Under the pieces are notes generated by a model. The model had not been told where the DNA came from and made no database searches. It saw only the letters and a program-made list of their open reading frames with translations. Made by a program: the position numbers and the translations under genes. Below, piece after piece: positions 1-13,237 of a stretch of DNA of 64,000 nt (position 1 is its first letter; each line of letters starts with the position of its first letter). Source of the DNA: Bimuria novae-zelandiae CBS 107.79 (Eukaryota > Ascomycota > Dothideomycetes > Pleosporales > Didymosphaeriaceae); the NCBI GenBank assembly GCA_010015655.1, contig ML976665.1, forward strand, positions 1,260,610 through 1,324,609, in the 5' to 3' direction.

Positions 1-380
1 AAGCTATATCATTTTATAAATACTACCTCTAGGTAGTGCGCTAGTTATATTTTAGTTTATACTAAATATAGCTTATAGATTCTTAAAAATATTAAGAGCT
101 TATTTAAAAGAAGAAGCGTAAGAAGCGTCTAAAGCTTTATTATACTAAAGAGCTAGCTACCCGCCTTAAGCGGGAGCTAGTAGAGATTAAGAAGAAAAAG
201 CACGCCTATACTTAATATAATTTTTATATTACTAATGCGATAGAAGTCTTAAAGAAAGAGAAGGGGAAAGAGGATCTAAAGGGTATAGTTACTACTAATA
301 CTCGCGAACTATTGCAACTCGCACCTTTAAGAGCTAACTTAAGCTAGTTATAGGCTAATTCTTTTTTATTTAACTTTAAC
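1..380 (+). other. RIP-degraded AT-rich sequence with a Lys/Arg-rich broken frame
   Basis: A plus-strand frame from about 109 to 348 is rich in Lys, Arg and Glu and carries one stop. It lies outside the recognisable gypsy relic that begins near 380-600. It may be the left part of the element into which the relic inserted, with the right part at 7292-8270, but I could not assign it to a family. No intact gene is present. Confidence 0.3.
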
Positions 381-2558
381 CTTATTTTATTTTTTAATAT
401 TTCCTCTTTCCTCGTCGATTTTCTGTCTAAGGGTATTATTAGTAATAATCTATTACAAATTTTTTATAGTTTATAAAATTTTCTTTTAGTTTTTAGGTAT
501 TATATTATTATAGTTTTTCTTTTTATTTAACTAAATATTTAGGCTAACCTTAGTCTATCTTTAGGTCCTTAATTTTTTTAACCTTGTACTTGTTATTTTT
601 TTTTTAAATCTAACTAGGTTTCGACTAGACCGTCCAGTAGGGTTAGTTCTAAAAATAATTTATAAAACGTAGGATATATTTTTATACCTAGTAGTAAAAG
701 TAATTTAGTTATAATAGATCCCTTAGTTTCTTGTATTTTAAAAGGGCCTACTTAGAGGTAATTTATTTTTTTATTAAGTCGTTTTGTCCTTAAATATTTT
801 TATAATAGGAAAGCTTTATTCCTTTTTATAAGGGTTAGTCTTTCAATATTTACTTATTTGCGTTCTTAGATGCTATAAGAGCTTTTTAAGTAATTTTTTC
901 TTATAGGATGTCGTGTAATTCCTTTATCTTTTAAATCTTATTAAGGGCCCTTATAAAAATACTTTTTGTATCCTTTAGATTTTAATAAGCAACTAGCTTA
1001 TATCTATAGTTAGCGTAGTATAAAGAGTACCGTATCGTTCCTAATCTTGCGCTATTATATACTAGCTAAGCTATTAGTAGTAACTTTACCTAATTATCTT
1101 ATTATTTATTAATATAGAATTATAAATATTAGGTTAGAGTCTAGTTCGTACGTTTCGTTTATTTATCAGTTTAGGGATATAAACTTATTAAAAGCTTTCT
1201 ATTAACACCTAGAGCTACTATAAAGGTTTCCTACTACGTAAATATAAAGAGTTTATCTTTATTTATAGTAAATTCCTTTAGTAGTCGGTGTTTTGCGAGT
1301 ACTACGTTATCTACTTTATAAGCTAGTTCTTCTACTATTATAGATTCTTCTATAGGTCTAAACTTAGCTACCTTAGTTAATTAGTCTACTATTACTATAA
1401 TAGTGTCGCACATCCGCTTCGTTCCTGGCTATAGCAATTTTAAGAGTTTTACTACAAAGTCTATCGTTACACTTTACTAGGGCTATTTAGCTACTTGTAG
1501 TAGTTATAATAGCTTACAAAATTTCTATCTTTTTAGATTATTTTTATAGCATACTAAATGGTTACTTATATCCTTCGTTACTATCTACTTAAGTTTAAAA
1601 ATAGTGTATTTATTCGCGATCTAACGCTTTGTTTCTTTAATATTTAGGTACTCCTATTCTTATAAGTTATATAGTTTCCTAATTAAGGCTTTCTTATAGC
1701 CTAGGTTTATCATAATTTTATATTAGTGATCTCGGCGCGTTTCGTCGAGTCTACTATAAAAAAGGTTTATATTCCTCTCGCTATTTAGTAGTAAGTTGGC
1801 CATAATACTAAAAATCGTGTACTACTAGTCCTATATACTATATGCTAGCCACGCGAATCTTGATTTTTAACTAGTTATATTTAATTTTCCTATTATTCCC
1901 TGCGCGTAGTACTATATTATATAGGTTGGGTTTATTTTTTATAAAATTTAATTTTCTACTTAAGGCGTCTGTCGCACTGTTAAGTATTCTTCGTTAATAG
2001 CATATAGCAAAGTTAAAGTTTGTAAGAACTTTACTTATTATATCTATTATTTATTAAGCTTCTTTACTAATATAAAGCTAATAAAGTTTTAATAGTTTAT
2101 TTACACCTCTATCTTAAAGCGTGTCCTAGTAAGGTAGGCTTTTTATTATTTTAAAGGCGTCTACTATCCCTAGTAGTTCCTTATTATAAACACTATAATT
2201 AAGTTCTACTCCTAAGAACTTCCTGGAATAATAGAATACTAATCTCTATTTTCTATTATTATACTACTATAAGAGGATCGCTCCTAGTCCGTAGTCTAAT
2301 ATATTCGTTTTAACCCTTATAGGTTTCTCTAGATTATGCATTCGTAGGAGAGGTGCTAAAAAATATTTTTTAAGCTTTTTAAAAGCTTCTTATTATTATT
2401 TTCTACTAATATTTTACTTCCTTCTTAGTAATCTTTGTTAAGGGTGTCGTAACCTTAAAATAGTCCTTAATAAACTTTTAGTAGAAATTAGCAAATCCTA
2501 AAAAGGATTAAATATCTTTTACTAACTTAGGTCATAACTATTCTTATACTATAAATAT

Positions 2559-2750
2559 TGTAGTAGAAAAGATTGTGTAATTCTCTCGCTCTATGCCCAG
2601 TGTCTGCTATCTAGAAGCTGTGGGATACGTATATGCACAAGCGTAAAAATCGCTAGTCCTAGATAGGTGTAACCCTCTCAGAAAGGTGAGTGGCAACCAG
2701 ATAAGGGTAGGAGTAACCATCTCATAGGGTAAGAGTCCTCAACCGTCACA
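2559..2750. mobile_element. 192-bp non-RIP insertion with 8-bp flanking direct repeat
   Basis: A GC-balanced segment beginning TGTAGTAG and ending CCGTCACA interrupts the RT frame of the gypsy relic. The 8-mer ATAAATAT flanks it at 2551-2558 and 2751-2758. Removing the insert plus one repeat restores colinearity with the homologous stretch of gypsy element A near 45340. The TG...CA ends resemble an LTR, but LTRs normally give 5-bp duplications, so the class (solo LTR, small non-autonomous element) is open. It lacks RIP-style AT bias, so it is younger than its host or too short to be a RIP target. Confidence 0.6.
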
Positions 2751-5700
2751 ATAAATATCTTTTTTGAGTCTATTTTAACACCTTCTCTTAAGATTATAAA
2801 TCTAAGATATTTTGTTTTTGTTATATATAATTCACACTTATTTAGGTAAAGGAGTAGTCTATATTTCTTTATCTTGGCTAACACCTTTCTTACATGCTAT
2901 ATATGCTCCTTAAGCGTGCCTTTCGAGTATATCAGGACATTGCCTAGATATATTGTACAGAATACGTCTAGGTATTTATGTAATACTTTGTTTACCACTG
3001 CCTAAAACGTGGCTAGGACGTTTGTTAGCCCTATAGGCATGATCGTGAATTTAAATAGTTTATAATATGTTTAAAATATTATTATCTATTCGTGTCCTTT
3101 AAATATGCGTATTTAATAGAACCTATCTTATATATTAAACTCTATAAACTACTTTGTTCATTAGAGTTAATTTATAAGCTCTATTATTAATAGGAAGTGA
3201 TATTAGTTCTTTATTATTTTATTATTCAGCTATTAAAAGTCTACGTATAATTAAAGTTATTTATCCTTTTTTAGCATACATAGTATAGCAAAAGCTATTA
3301 GGTTTTTACTTAATTATATAAACTTTCTTTTTAAGTTTTTTTTTTCTATTTTACTAATTCTTCTTATTAGTCTCGTGATAATAGTTATAATTATTTAGAG
3401 TATAACTTTACACCTTCTTATAGGTAGATTTTATAATCCTATTCTTAGTGTTTTAGAGGTGTTTCGCTATCTTACTTGTAAAATAGCTCTGCGAAATCTT
3501 CGTACTCCTTAGGTATAGACAGAGTTTCTTGCCCCTCCTTTTGGAGCTCACTCTTTCTTATCTATATAACTCCTACTATCTGAGGATCCTTCTTATAGAT
3601 CCTCGCGATCTTCTAAAGTAATATTTTTATAATTATTAATTTCTTATTAGTTCCCTCTTTAAGAGGTGTGTACTAAACCTTTAAGCTTGCTTATTTTAAT
3701 TATTATACGCTAGCAACCTTTATTATAAGTTTTTAATTACGTATTATTTTTTTATTAGTTAATAACAGGATTATATTATAATAGCTAATTATATCTAAAT
3801 ACTATTTTTAAGCTTCTAAGATTTATTATCGTGAAGCTATATTAGCTCTAGAGTTTATCTAAACTAATATATAATAGCGTTATTTTAAGGCGTAGCTAGC
3901 CTTTACTATATCATTAGGATAATGTTCTATTTATTATTTCTACTTATATAGGTGTTTTCTTTTTCCTATATAGCAGGTTATATTTCTCTACTATTTTAAA
4001 AGATATTAGATATTTAGTCACTCTAGGATTTATTAGCACTATTACTTAGTAACTACTAATTATAACTTTTTTTAGTTAGGTGTAGGCTATCTATACATAT
4101 TTTTACCTTTTTTACCTTTATGGTTACGTCTCTACTAGTACGGTCTTTTATCTAGTGTCACCCTAGTTTTCTAATTTATTATTAGTCTTTCTAGAGTTTT
4201 TTTAAAAAGTTTTTACTTCCTTATTCTAGGTTCGCATAGCTTCTTTAATGCTAGTATTAGTTTTTGCCTTTTTTTTTTTTGTAAAGCGCTTTATAGGTAC
4301 TCTTAGTATTCTTAATTTACTAAGCCTCGTTTTCCTCTTAAGGTTCCTTATGTCGTTTATATCCTATAACTAGATACGTCTAAGATTTTAGAGTTTTATA
4401 TAGTAGCATTGTTTCTAGTGCTGCTATCCATTCTTTTTAATATAAGTAGGCTAAGCAATCCTTATTATAATCTAGCTATCTAATTTATTATAAGTAACTA
4501 GGGCTTATACCCTCTATATATTAGCTTCCCGTAGTTGCTATTAATTCTAGGTTTATTCCTTTAGAGTACTAGCCTATAGCTTCTTTATATGCCCCGTGTA
4601 TTTAGCATTTATTATTAAAGCACTTTTACTAGTCTAATTCCTTATAGTAGGGTGCCTATTTATCTAAGAAATATTTAGAGTAGTTTATTGTTAGCTTATA
4701 GTTAATAATAAACTTATAGTTAAAATTTTGTAGTAATATTGCTACTTATACCTTCTTTTTTTAATATAGTTAGTAATCTTTCTAATTATAAAGGAACTAG
4801 GCTACCCTTTTATATTATTCTTAAATTTCAATTTACTATCCGAGCACTAGTACGTTTCCTTAGTACTTTATAGTAAACTTATAAATTATTATAGCCCTTA
4901 GTCCTTTAAGTTTAATCTTTTACGTGTCTTCCTAAAGTATATATTTCTAGCTATCATATACCTAGCGCTTTCCTTTTAATAGTTAGAGAAGGGCTTTATA
5001 CTTTAGTACTCTCTTATTTTATTTCTTCTAGTGTCTCTAGAACCTTAAGTTTTATATTAGAGACTTTATCTTTATTAGTGCTTAATAGTATAGATGTTAG
5101 TGCTTATAGTATAGCTATTACTACGTAAATAATCTAAGCTCTCTTGCTCTATCCTTTATTATTTTTTAAATAATTTCTTTAGAAGTAAACTTATTTTCTG
5201 CATTTTAAGCATTCTTTTTTATTAAAGCATTATTTTCATTCTTAGTTAGATAGTCTATTATTACGACCCTTTTGCCACTTCCTTGGTTTCTATTCTTAGA
5301 CTTTATTAGCTATTATAATATCTCTATCGCGGTCCTTCCGTAGTTTTTAAAAAATTTTAATATTAGGTTAAATATAGTAGCCTTCTTGCTTTTCTAACTA
5401 TTATTTATAAAATTAATTATTAGTCTTTATAGCTAGCTTTACGAGTTTTTCAATGTTATTTACCTTATTATAATAAGTAAGCTTATCCCTAACGTTTTCT
5501 TTTAGCCTATTATAATAAGCTACTTAAAGTAGAGCGTTATCTTAGTTAATCTTAGCTTATAGACGTCTAAACTTGGCTATATAAGTACTAGCTAATTTAG
5601 TTTATTTAAGCCTTTATATATTACGTTTAGCTTATTGTTCCTTATTAACTTTTTTAAATATAATTTATATTTATTCCTTACAAGATGCCTAGTCCTTAAA

Positions 5701-6138
5701 CACCTTCTTATTTTTATTACTACATTCTAAGATATTATTTTTATTTTCTAGATAGTCCTTAGTAAGGGGTTTAAGCTACTTAGCTACCTTACTTTTTATA
5801 TGCATACCAGCGGAAAGAATTTTAAATTATTTAGTTTTAAAGATATCTTTATTATAGTGGTAGTAGAGTTCTATATTTATAAGAAAGGCCTTAAGTCCTT
5901 CTTATTTACCTTTATAAATTTTAGAAACCTTAAAGATATCTTTCCCGTAATTATAATAGTTAAATTATAAGCTTTTAGCTTAGCTAATTACTCCTTAAGC
6001 TAATATATTGTATTAGCCTAATTAGTAAACACTATTATAATATTTATAGTTAGTCTAAAAGCCGTGCTTCTTATTAAGACTCTTACTATAGTAGCTATTG
6101 TGGCTATATTATTATCTCAAACCTTTAGGTAGTTAAAG

Positions 6139-6618
6139 TGTTATAAGGTAGTTTACTTACCTAAGCCTAATCTAGGTTACGAAAAGATATGTTAAGAGTA
6201 ATATACCTTATAAATATATTTAGTAGTTAAAAGGTTATAATAATAACGTTAGGGTTTACGAATAATCTAATTCTATAATAAATAATAGAATAACTAACTA
6301 GGAGATTTACTAATCTGTTATAAAAAATATACTTATAGTATATTAAGTTAACTATAAAGAGTATGAAAGGTATAGAGAAATTATTAAACTATATACTATT
6401 TATCCTAGTCTTTAATATTATTAGAATTACTATTATATTTTTGCCAAGACCCTGTAGTCCCTAGGGACTTTCGCTTATGCGGGACTACGCCACGTGATTG
6501 CTGACCTAAGCTGTTCCGCGCTTCTGTGTATTCCTCCGGCGCGGTTATTCTGCCAACAATGACTTTCTTGGCGTAATTGTCTGGTTCTATTGTTCCCGTG
6601 GGGTTCGTGATCGTAACA
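6139..6618 (-). repeat. LTR of the gypsy relic (480 bp)
   Basis: Starts TGTTATAAGG and ends GATCGTAACA. The sequence just inside it (GGTAGTTAAAG) is also found just inside the right LTR of gypsy element A at 55983, so this is the terminal LTR of the relic on its left. No 5-bp duplication links 6134-6138 (TAAAG) to 6619-6623 (CCTAC), as expected for the end of a longer element rather than a solo LTR. The 3' half (from 6442, TGCCAAGACC) is shared with the solo LTR at 13588. Confidence 0.7.
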
Positions 6619-6770
6619 CCTACATTTACCAGCCTAATACTATATTCTATGTAAACCTACTCTAACCTACTAAACTAGACAAGTCCTATCTACCAAGATA
6701 GTAGATTAAACTACCTAAACTAGTTATAATTAATGTAAAGCTAGAGTTCTTTATTAAGAAGATAGTTAAT

Positions 6771-7291
6771 TGTTACGATCACAAATCCCACAGGAATAAT
6801 GGAATCAGACAATTACGCCAAGAGAGTCATTGTTGGCAGAATGACCCGCCGGAGGAACACACAGAAACGCAGGGTAGCTTAGGTTAGCAATTACATAATA
6901 AAGTCCTACATAAGCGAGAAGTCCCGCATAATAGTTAAGACTATAGTAAGTCCTAGGGACTACCTCTAAGAGGAAGGTCTTAGCAGGACTATAATAATAA
7001 TTTTAATATAGTAAAAAAATAAATAAATAGTACATATTTTAATAAGTTCTTTACCCTTATCCTACTCCTTATAGTTAAACTTAATATACTATTAGTATAT
7101 TTCTTATAATAGATTACTAAATCTCCTAGTTCGTTATTTTATAGTTTATTATAGAATTAGATTATTTACATAATCTAGTATTGTTATTTTAAGCTCTTAA
7201 CCACTAAATATATTCGCAAGGTATATTACTCTCGACCTATCCTCCCCTATTCCGGATTATTAGTCTTAGATAAGTAAAACACCTTGTAACA
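6771..7291 (+). repeat. Solo LTR, same family as 6139-6618 but inverted (TSD TTAAT)
   Basis: Runs from TGTTACGATC to CCTTGTAACA, the reverse complement of the neighbouring LTR with many RIP transitions. It is flanked by the direct repeat TTAAT at 6766-6770 and 7292-7296, so it is an independent insertion reduced to a solo LTR. With the LTR at 6139 it forms a roughly 1.15-kb imperfect palindrome around a 152-bp spacer (6619-6770). Confidence 0.8.
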
Positions 7292-8270
7292 TTAATCTCT
7301 GCTTTAACTAATAAAGGAGGAGATACAAATACCTAGTTAAGCAGGCTAAATATAATAATTTAATATAGGAACTAGTAATAGAGTTTACTAACTTTACTAC
7401 TATACAAAAGTACTATTAAAACCACCTAAAAGTAGATGATCTAAATAAATAAATAAATAGGTAAACTACTTAAAATAATAATAAACTAAATATCTATACA
7501 CATCCTCGCAAGCGTAGATTATCAAAAAGTAAAAAGTTACTATTATAGTAACTTCTTAGGTAACCTAATAGCCTAGACATTCTATTAATAATAGTACGTT
7601 AATAAATAAATAAACGTTAGAAGCTAGGTTTCTACCTTTAAACTTATATTTTAAAAGCTAAAGGTCTAATAGCCTATACCTTAAAACTTACTTCTAATTA
7701 ATTAAAAATAACACCAGCTATTTAGGTGTTAGCACTTAGCTAAATAAGATAAATACATTTATATTAAATAGAGGTAAAAGACCTTTCTTCCTTATCAAAC
7801 GACTTATACACGTAGACACTAAACGTAGTATATTAATCTAGCCTACCTAGGTCTAGAACACCTTTACTCGTTGCTCTCGTAATAAAAAGAAAATATAGTG
7901 AAGCTAAAAAAGGTAGCTAAGTTATATAAAAAGAAAATTTAATAGGAAAAGCGTGCTACGTAAAAGGTAATTAAAAAGGTAAAAAAGAAAAAGATAGCTA
8001 AAAAGGCAGCTTAGCGCGCTACTTAGAAGTGTACCTATAATATAAAAAAAAAGCTTCATAACTATTTAAAAAGGGTAAAAAAAGATCTCTTAGCTATCTC
8101 TATAGAGCAGAAAGCGTTATAAATGTGTTATTAATACTCTAGATATTAGTAAGGCCTTACTCAGAAGGCGTATCTGCTGCCCTAACTAAATCTACACGCC
8201 GTGTCCGTAATATTAAGCTTCTAGATAGATTTAAGTAGCGCAATTGAATCGCAGCTATTGACTTACTACT
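7292..8270 (+). pseudogene. RIP-degraded frame with a Lys/Ala/Arg-rich tail, possible DNA transposase remnant
   Basis: Plus-strand reading of about 7860-8260 gives a long Lys/Arg/Ala-rich stretch interrupted by stops, ending in a segment rich in Arg and Ser. Such basic tails are common at the C-terminus of fungal Fot1/pogo transposases, but no catalytic motif is visible here, so this is only a suggestion. Composition returns to normal near 8340. Confidence 0.3.
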
Positions 8271-8339
8271 CCACTAGAAAATCTCGTAATAATATTGTTT
8301 GTAGGTAGTTCTATAGCCTCATTTCTAATAGAGTGCTTA

Positions 8340-8846
8340 TGTTGTTGCCCGCGCATCACGCGCACGGACACGTTGTACATTCTGAGGCTAGTCTACTAAG
8401 TGGGTCTTTGGACGTGAATTCCGTGTCTCATAAAGCTATGAAAGCGCCTCTGCGAGAAAAGGCGAAAAACAATGAAGGGAAGGAATGGGTATCGCTGGCG
8501 TGAAAGAACGACGAATATGAAAAACCGAAGCAGAAATCCGTGATGCGTGAGCGAGAAACCAAAGAAGTGTGAATACAAGATGCTGAAGCAAAAGATAAAA
8601 GACAAAGTATCCCGAAGGGATCGTAAAACCACCCAGCCCAATGCAGATCATCCATATACCCATAATTCGTGTTTACCCACGGTCCCAGGGACGTCAAGCG
8701 CTTCGTGCGATGTATCGTCCAACACATAAGAATTTAGAAGGAAAATTAGAAGGAAATACATGGAATAAGAATACAGCTGGTGGGCTCGCGCGCACACAGC
8801 AAGAAGGAGGGGCGGACATCGTACATCTTACGGAAGATAAGAAAGT
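8340..8846. other. Intergenic, downstream of the rhodopsin-domain gene
   Basis: Balanced base composition. Short overlapping frames occur on both strands without recognisable motifs. It probably contains the 3' untranslated region and terminator of the gene ending at 8847. No other feature is seen. Confidence 0.5.
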
Positions 8847-11026
8847 CTAAGAGTATCTCTGCTCAACGATGCGGGGGCTAAAGCGTACATCCCGCACCAC
8901 AGGCATCAGCTGAGCTTGCTCCCATCCACCGGGCGTCCTTGGGGTCGTCGCACCCCCAAAACCATCGTCATGCCAAAATCCGCTGGGTGTAGATGGAGTG
9001 ACGGGGCTGATGGGCGACATCTGATCCCGTCGTGACGAGTTTTGTGGCGTGAGGATGCGCTGATTACGCTGAAATCGCGGACTTGTGGGGATCACCGGTG
9101 GAGGAGGAACAGCGTAAGCGTAAGGATTCGACTGTTGAAACCTTGGAGGGTGAGCTGCAGGCGGCGTAGCTACGTAATACGAGGGCACGGGCTGCGGAGA
9201 TGAGAATGCGGAGGTTTCCGCGGTGGGAGGGGTTTGGACGTAGTATGACGGGATCGAGGTGTGTGGATTGTGCGCTGCCAGTACAGGTGCTGGAACCGCT
9301 GCTGACGTGGTAACTGCCATAGGTACCGTTCGGAGTGGGTCATCGTACGCAACTCTTTCTAAGCTCGATGAAGGGCGCAGGGAGATTATTGAAGGGGGCG
9401 GTGGTATGGGAAGTGGCACGTTCGGGGACGGCGTCCGCGTTTCAGGTGTCTGACTAGTTGGCGCATGGTGCACGTGTGCTACAGTATGAGAACGGGGCCG
9501 CTCAGTAATGGTTGTGAGAGGAGGGAATTGTGGACGTGCGCGCATCTGCGGAAGCGGCGGGTGCTGCTGTTGTTGTGGAGATGGGAAAAGTGAAAATCTT
9601 CTGGGGCGCTGTTGACGATTGAGAGAAGGCGCTTCGTTACTGGGAGGTACTGTAACTGATCTTGGCTTTGTGCCATCCGCTGGATAGATCCAAGATGGGT
9701 TACTGGATTGGTTCGGCGACAAGTATCTAGGCGAAAGTGCCTGCGAACTCGCGGTCTGGGGAGTAAGGAGGTCGGTCGCGCGCCGTGTCTCATCCGCATC
9801 AGGAATGAGAAGTCGAAGGCCTCTTTCACTTGGGCTTCGTGACCTATTCGAGGATGCGTTCGGCGGACTGTTGAAATTGGGCGGCATGAGTGGGCTGAGG
9901 GGTCTTGGACTGGGTATACGTGGCGAGACTTCTGTTGTTCTGGAGACCATGAACTCGGTGGATCCGGCCGAATGGTCTCGTGCTCTTTTGTAACCTCGAA
10001 AATACCCCACAGAACAACAGCCATATGTCGACTCTTCATCTATAATGAGACGCTTGTTTCTGGCTTGCGACATCCTTCTTATGCTCGACTCGGCTGTCTC
10101 GAAGAAAGGGCGGACGTACGGTATACACGCAGTAAATATGCTTACTGAAGCCTGAGCCTGTGTACAGATTATGGGGATCCATAGCTTGAAGGCCGGATTG
10201 TCATGTGGCGATATCGGATACAAGGACAGCAAGCGAACCACCGCGGCACCAATGACAAGAATCCGTGGTGCAAAGCAAGCGACAACAGCAAGTTTTCTTG
10301 AAAGCCTGACTTTGAGGTACGCGACCAGGTTGACGCTCAGCATGATTATTACTACCTCGCTGGTCATGTCGATTATGCAGTAAACGATCCAGAATACGCC
10401 CTGTTTTGAGTGTCAGTTTTCATACCTAGAGGGCTACCTATAATTTATCTCGCACTTACAGTGTTGAAACAATGCAATGTGAATACCTCCCATGGCTTGG
10501 GAAGCCCGCATTGAAATGCCACAGTAGCGAGGGACGCCAGAGTCCATACGAGGGTGAAGATACCAATGCTCAGGACAACTCTGCGCTGAATTTGCTTATG
10601 ATAGACATCGTAAAAGAAGTATAGGAGAGAAAGTTTAGCAAAACAGAGCGTTGAAATGTAGAGGAAGTCTGAGGCGTAGATCCCCTTCTGGATTGCCTCG
10701 GCTCTTTTGACGGTGAGAAGGCCCGAACCACCCAGGCCATCCGATGCAAGGATGAGGATAGTGACAGAAAGGCCAATAGCGAATACCTGTGGATGTTAGC
10801 AAAGCAGGGAGAATAATTGAGCTCGACATACCGCAGCAGCTAGAATGAACAGGTCATCGATGCCAGCCTTTCTTTGGCCCAGCGCAAGTTTGATACATTG
10901 TCGAGCAAGTAATACGACAACAGATAGAACCAAAGTCGCCCAGGTCACCGTGGCTATGGTGTTGCTCTTGTTTTCGATGCCTGGTGTAGATTCTCGTTGG
11001 TGAAGTAATGTTCCAGGTATGTTCAT
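8847..11026 (-). CDS. Rhodopsin-domain (SAT4-like) seven-helix integral membrane protein
   Basis: Three exons read on the minus strand: 11026-10832, 10786-10460 and 10400-8847, about 691 residues. The introns are 45 and 59 bp, with donors GTATGT and GTAAGT and CAG acceptors, and the frame is kept across both. Exon 1 carries helix 1 and an 'AGIDDLFILAAAV' segment, the usual start of the fungal rhodopsin domain (PF20684 type). Exon 2 carries helices 2-4 and exon 3 helices 5-7. From about residue 290 the protein is a low-complexity tail rich in Pro, Ser and Gln (about 400 residues), longer than in many family members. The start at 11026 (MNIPGTLL) was chosen because it directly precedes helix 1; the open frame to 11356 adds no recognisable domain. 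It probably sits in the plasma or an internal membrane. The ligand is unknown; the family is large and mostly uncharacterised. Confidence 0.8.
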
Positions 11027-13235
11027 ATTGTTGAAGACGAACGCCCACCCACCGACCCAGCCCAACCCAAGGAAAGAAAGAGGGAAAGAACTAGATAACA
11101 AGGAAAAGGAAAAAGGAATGTGGGTTTCAGGGTAGTCCGGGCAACTCGGAAGACCGCATATCGAGTGAGCCCACAAATGCGATACCAAGCTGAATGCAAA
11201 CTTCGGTGCTAAGACGCGCAATACGTTGGGTGAGGTGGAGTGGAGTGAGTGTTGCGGGGGGCTGCGGGAGTAAAAGGAAGATCGAACATCTAGCGTCGGA
11301 GACCTTGCAACGGCCTCGTCATACCAAAGCCTGAGGCTCTGCGGAGCGGCTGTCATGCAATAGCCAATTCGGGCTCATGAGGGCTCATTTCCTCCGCGCA
11401 GTGGCATAATCATCTCCAAGGCTGACCCAACACACCCTTTCGGCAGCATAGCTGGGCTGTGCAGCGCACCGAGAAAAGGCCACGGGTATCTAGAAAATAA
11501 CCGTATGAGTACTAGCACCGCCAGTCTCCCATAATAAATCGCTTGCATGCGGTGCGACCAATTCTGCTCAACTCACTGGCTCCCTTTTTCGAGATCTCAC
11601 TAATTTAGGGCTGCGGCGGGCTGACACGCATGCAAGGAAGCCGGGGTCTTCGGTACTGCGGCGCAAGTAGGCCCTTCGTAATGAAGTCATACGGTCAGTG
11701 CAGAAAAGCATGAACTGATGCATGGGTCGAAGGTACTCCGCGTGAAATGGTGGGCATGAACATCCGTGCATGTGCGATCGAAGGATTCGCAGGCCAAACG
11801 AGCGACCAGCGCCCATCAGTCCGCATGATGAACTGCTCAATTTTTTACGGCAACATACCCAGCGACAAGGAATCTCGAAGCCGATGCATCACGGTTGGCA
11901 TCCCGCGCATGTTTCGACTTTGCCGCCGGGTGCTGCCGTTCGCTGGTATTTTCAGGTAGCAAATCTCGCTTCTAGCCGCCGTTCTCACACGCCGAGACCT
12001 TGTCGTGTCTCGATACTGGTGGCATGCTTAATTACCTCACTCCGAACGACGATCAACGCAATTATTGGGTTGTCGCGAAGAGGTTGTGCGCACATGTTGA
12101 ATGACCAATCCACTTTCTCCGTGTGTTCTGTGAACCGTGGATCGCGGAAACGAACGATGGGCGATTTGTTATTTACTAGTACAACATGACGTCAGAACTT
12201 TATGGTGGGGTGAACTGAATATCTGAAACACCAGGGATGATACCATGGTACCCCTCGGCATCAGAACAACGGTACCGGCTTTGTTGCACCATCTCCTTCC
12301 TTTGTTGCAATCGTCGCGGAGTTAGAAAAAACAGCGGACAGCCCACGGGCTCGTTGTGATCACGTGGGTCCGGACACTAGCGGCACCACATGGGTGTGCA
12401 TGTGGCTGAGCCAGTTGCGAATGTTGAGTACTCCGCGCCTGCGCGCAAGCAATTGGAATCGCTGAACAGTACCTACTGTATATCGATAGTTGATAGTAAG
12501 CGCTTGATTCAGCGGGCTCCGCTTCCGAAGGGACCTCGGAAGTATTCGCCGCTCCAGGTGTGCGGGCGACGATGGTGATGCTTTTATGCCTAACAAAGCA
12601 AGTCGATACTGTAAGAAACGCCTTTTTAGGAGTCTTATCAGAGGGCACTTGTACTTCCACCTTCTAAGCGCGCGCAGCTAGAAAATTGCTGCATATTTCA
12701 TGCCGACCCCGCCTCTTCGGTCACCGACACATCGACCCAAGTTCATCCGCTCGTCTCGAAGCCTCACAGGACGTTGGATGGTTGTTGCCGTACTTTTGTG
12801 TTACCACCGCAAATCGTCCGAAGTGAGTATGGTGAAGATCGTGAGTCCCGGTGAAATCACATATGATACCGACTTGGCCCCATCTAGTAACTTCGTGAGG
12901 AGAATCGACGAAACGCTAGAAGAGGGCTCACATCCCAACTGGGCGGGCAATGACAATTAAAACAACATTTGACAGCAGGTTTGGCGCGGCGACCCCAGAC
13001 CCAGAACCGTTACTAAGACTTGACTCGCGTCTTGGCCAGACTATTCTGCCCCGCCGCGAACCACTACTTCGTTACATCAGTAGCGAATTCGTCACCAATT
13101 CCCTGGGTGGTCGCATCGTGATGTTGAGACGTGATTGAAACCCAGTGCCTTCTCCTGTTGGCGTTTCAACGCCTACTTCGGCCGACGCTCAGCGTGCGAC
13201 AAAAGGACCGTTTGTTTTGCGCACATGAAACATCG
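11027..13235. other. 2.2-kb gene-poor intergenic region
   Basis: Base composition is balanced and there is no RIP bias. Short frames (for example plus-strand 11770-12189, minus-strand 12322-12660) show no domain, signal peptide or splice-linked extension, so I do not call them genes. The part next to 11026 should hold the promoter of the rhodopsin-domain gene. Confidence 0.4.
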
Positions 13236-13237
13236 TA

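Larger units (their letters stand above)
381..6618 (-). mobile_element. Ty3/gypsy LTR retrotransposon relic, RIP-degraded
   Basis: Minus-strand translation of 2680-3000 gives a reverse transcriptase fragment: the catalytic box appears at 2939-2950 as YLGN instead of YLDD, followed further on by a 'KCELYITKTKYLRFIIL' type stretch. The order on the minus strand (gag towards 5200-6100, polymerase in the middle, integrase end towards 600) matches gypsy element A at 41878-56431, and many blocks align with it. The right-hand LTR is 6139-6618. No left LTR is seen before the window edge, so the element is truncated or its left end is unrecognisable. Frames are broken throughout by TAG/TAA, the expected result of RIP. 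The left border is approximate. Confidence 0.75.

Noticed and set aside
2551..2758. hAT insertion because of the 8-bp repeat
   Set aside because: The ends lack matching inverted repeats, and an 8-mer of A and T alone can repeat by chance in this DNA.
11770..12189. 139-codon plus-strand frame as a gene
   Set aside because: No domain, odd composition, overlapped by other chance frames and no splice-linked extension.
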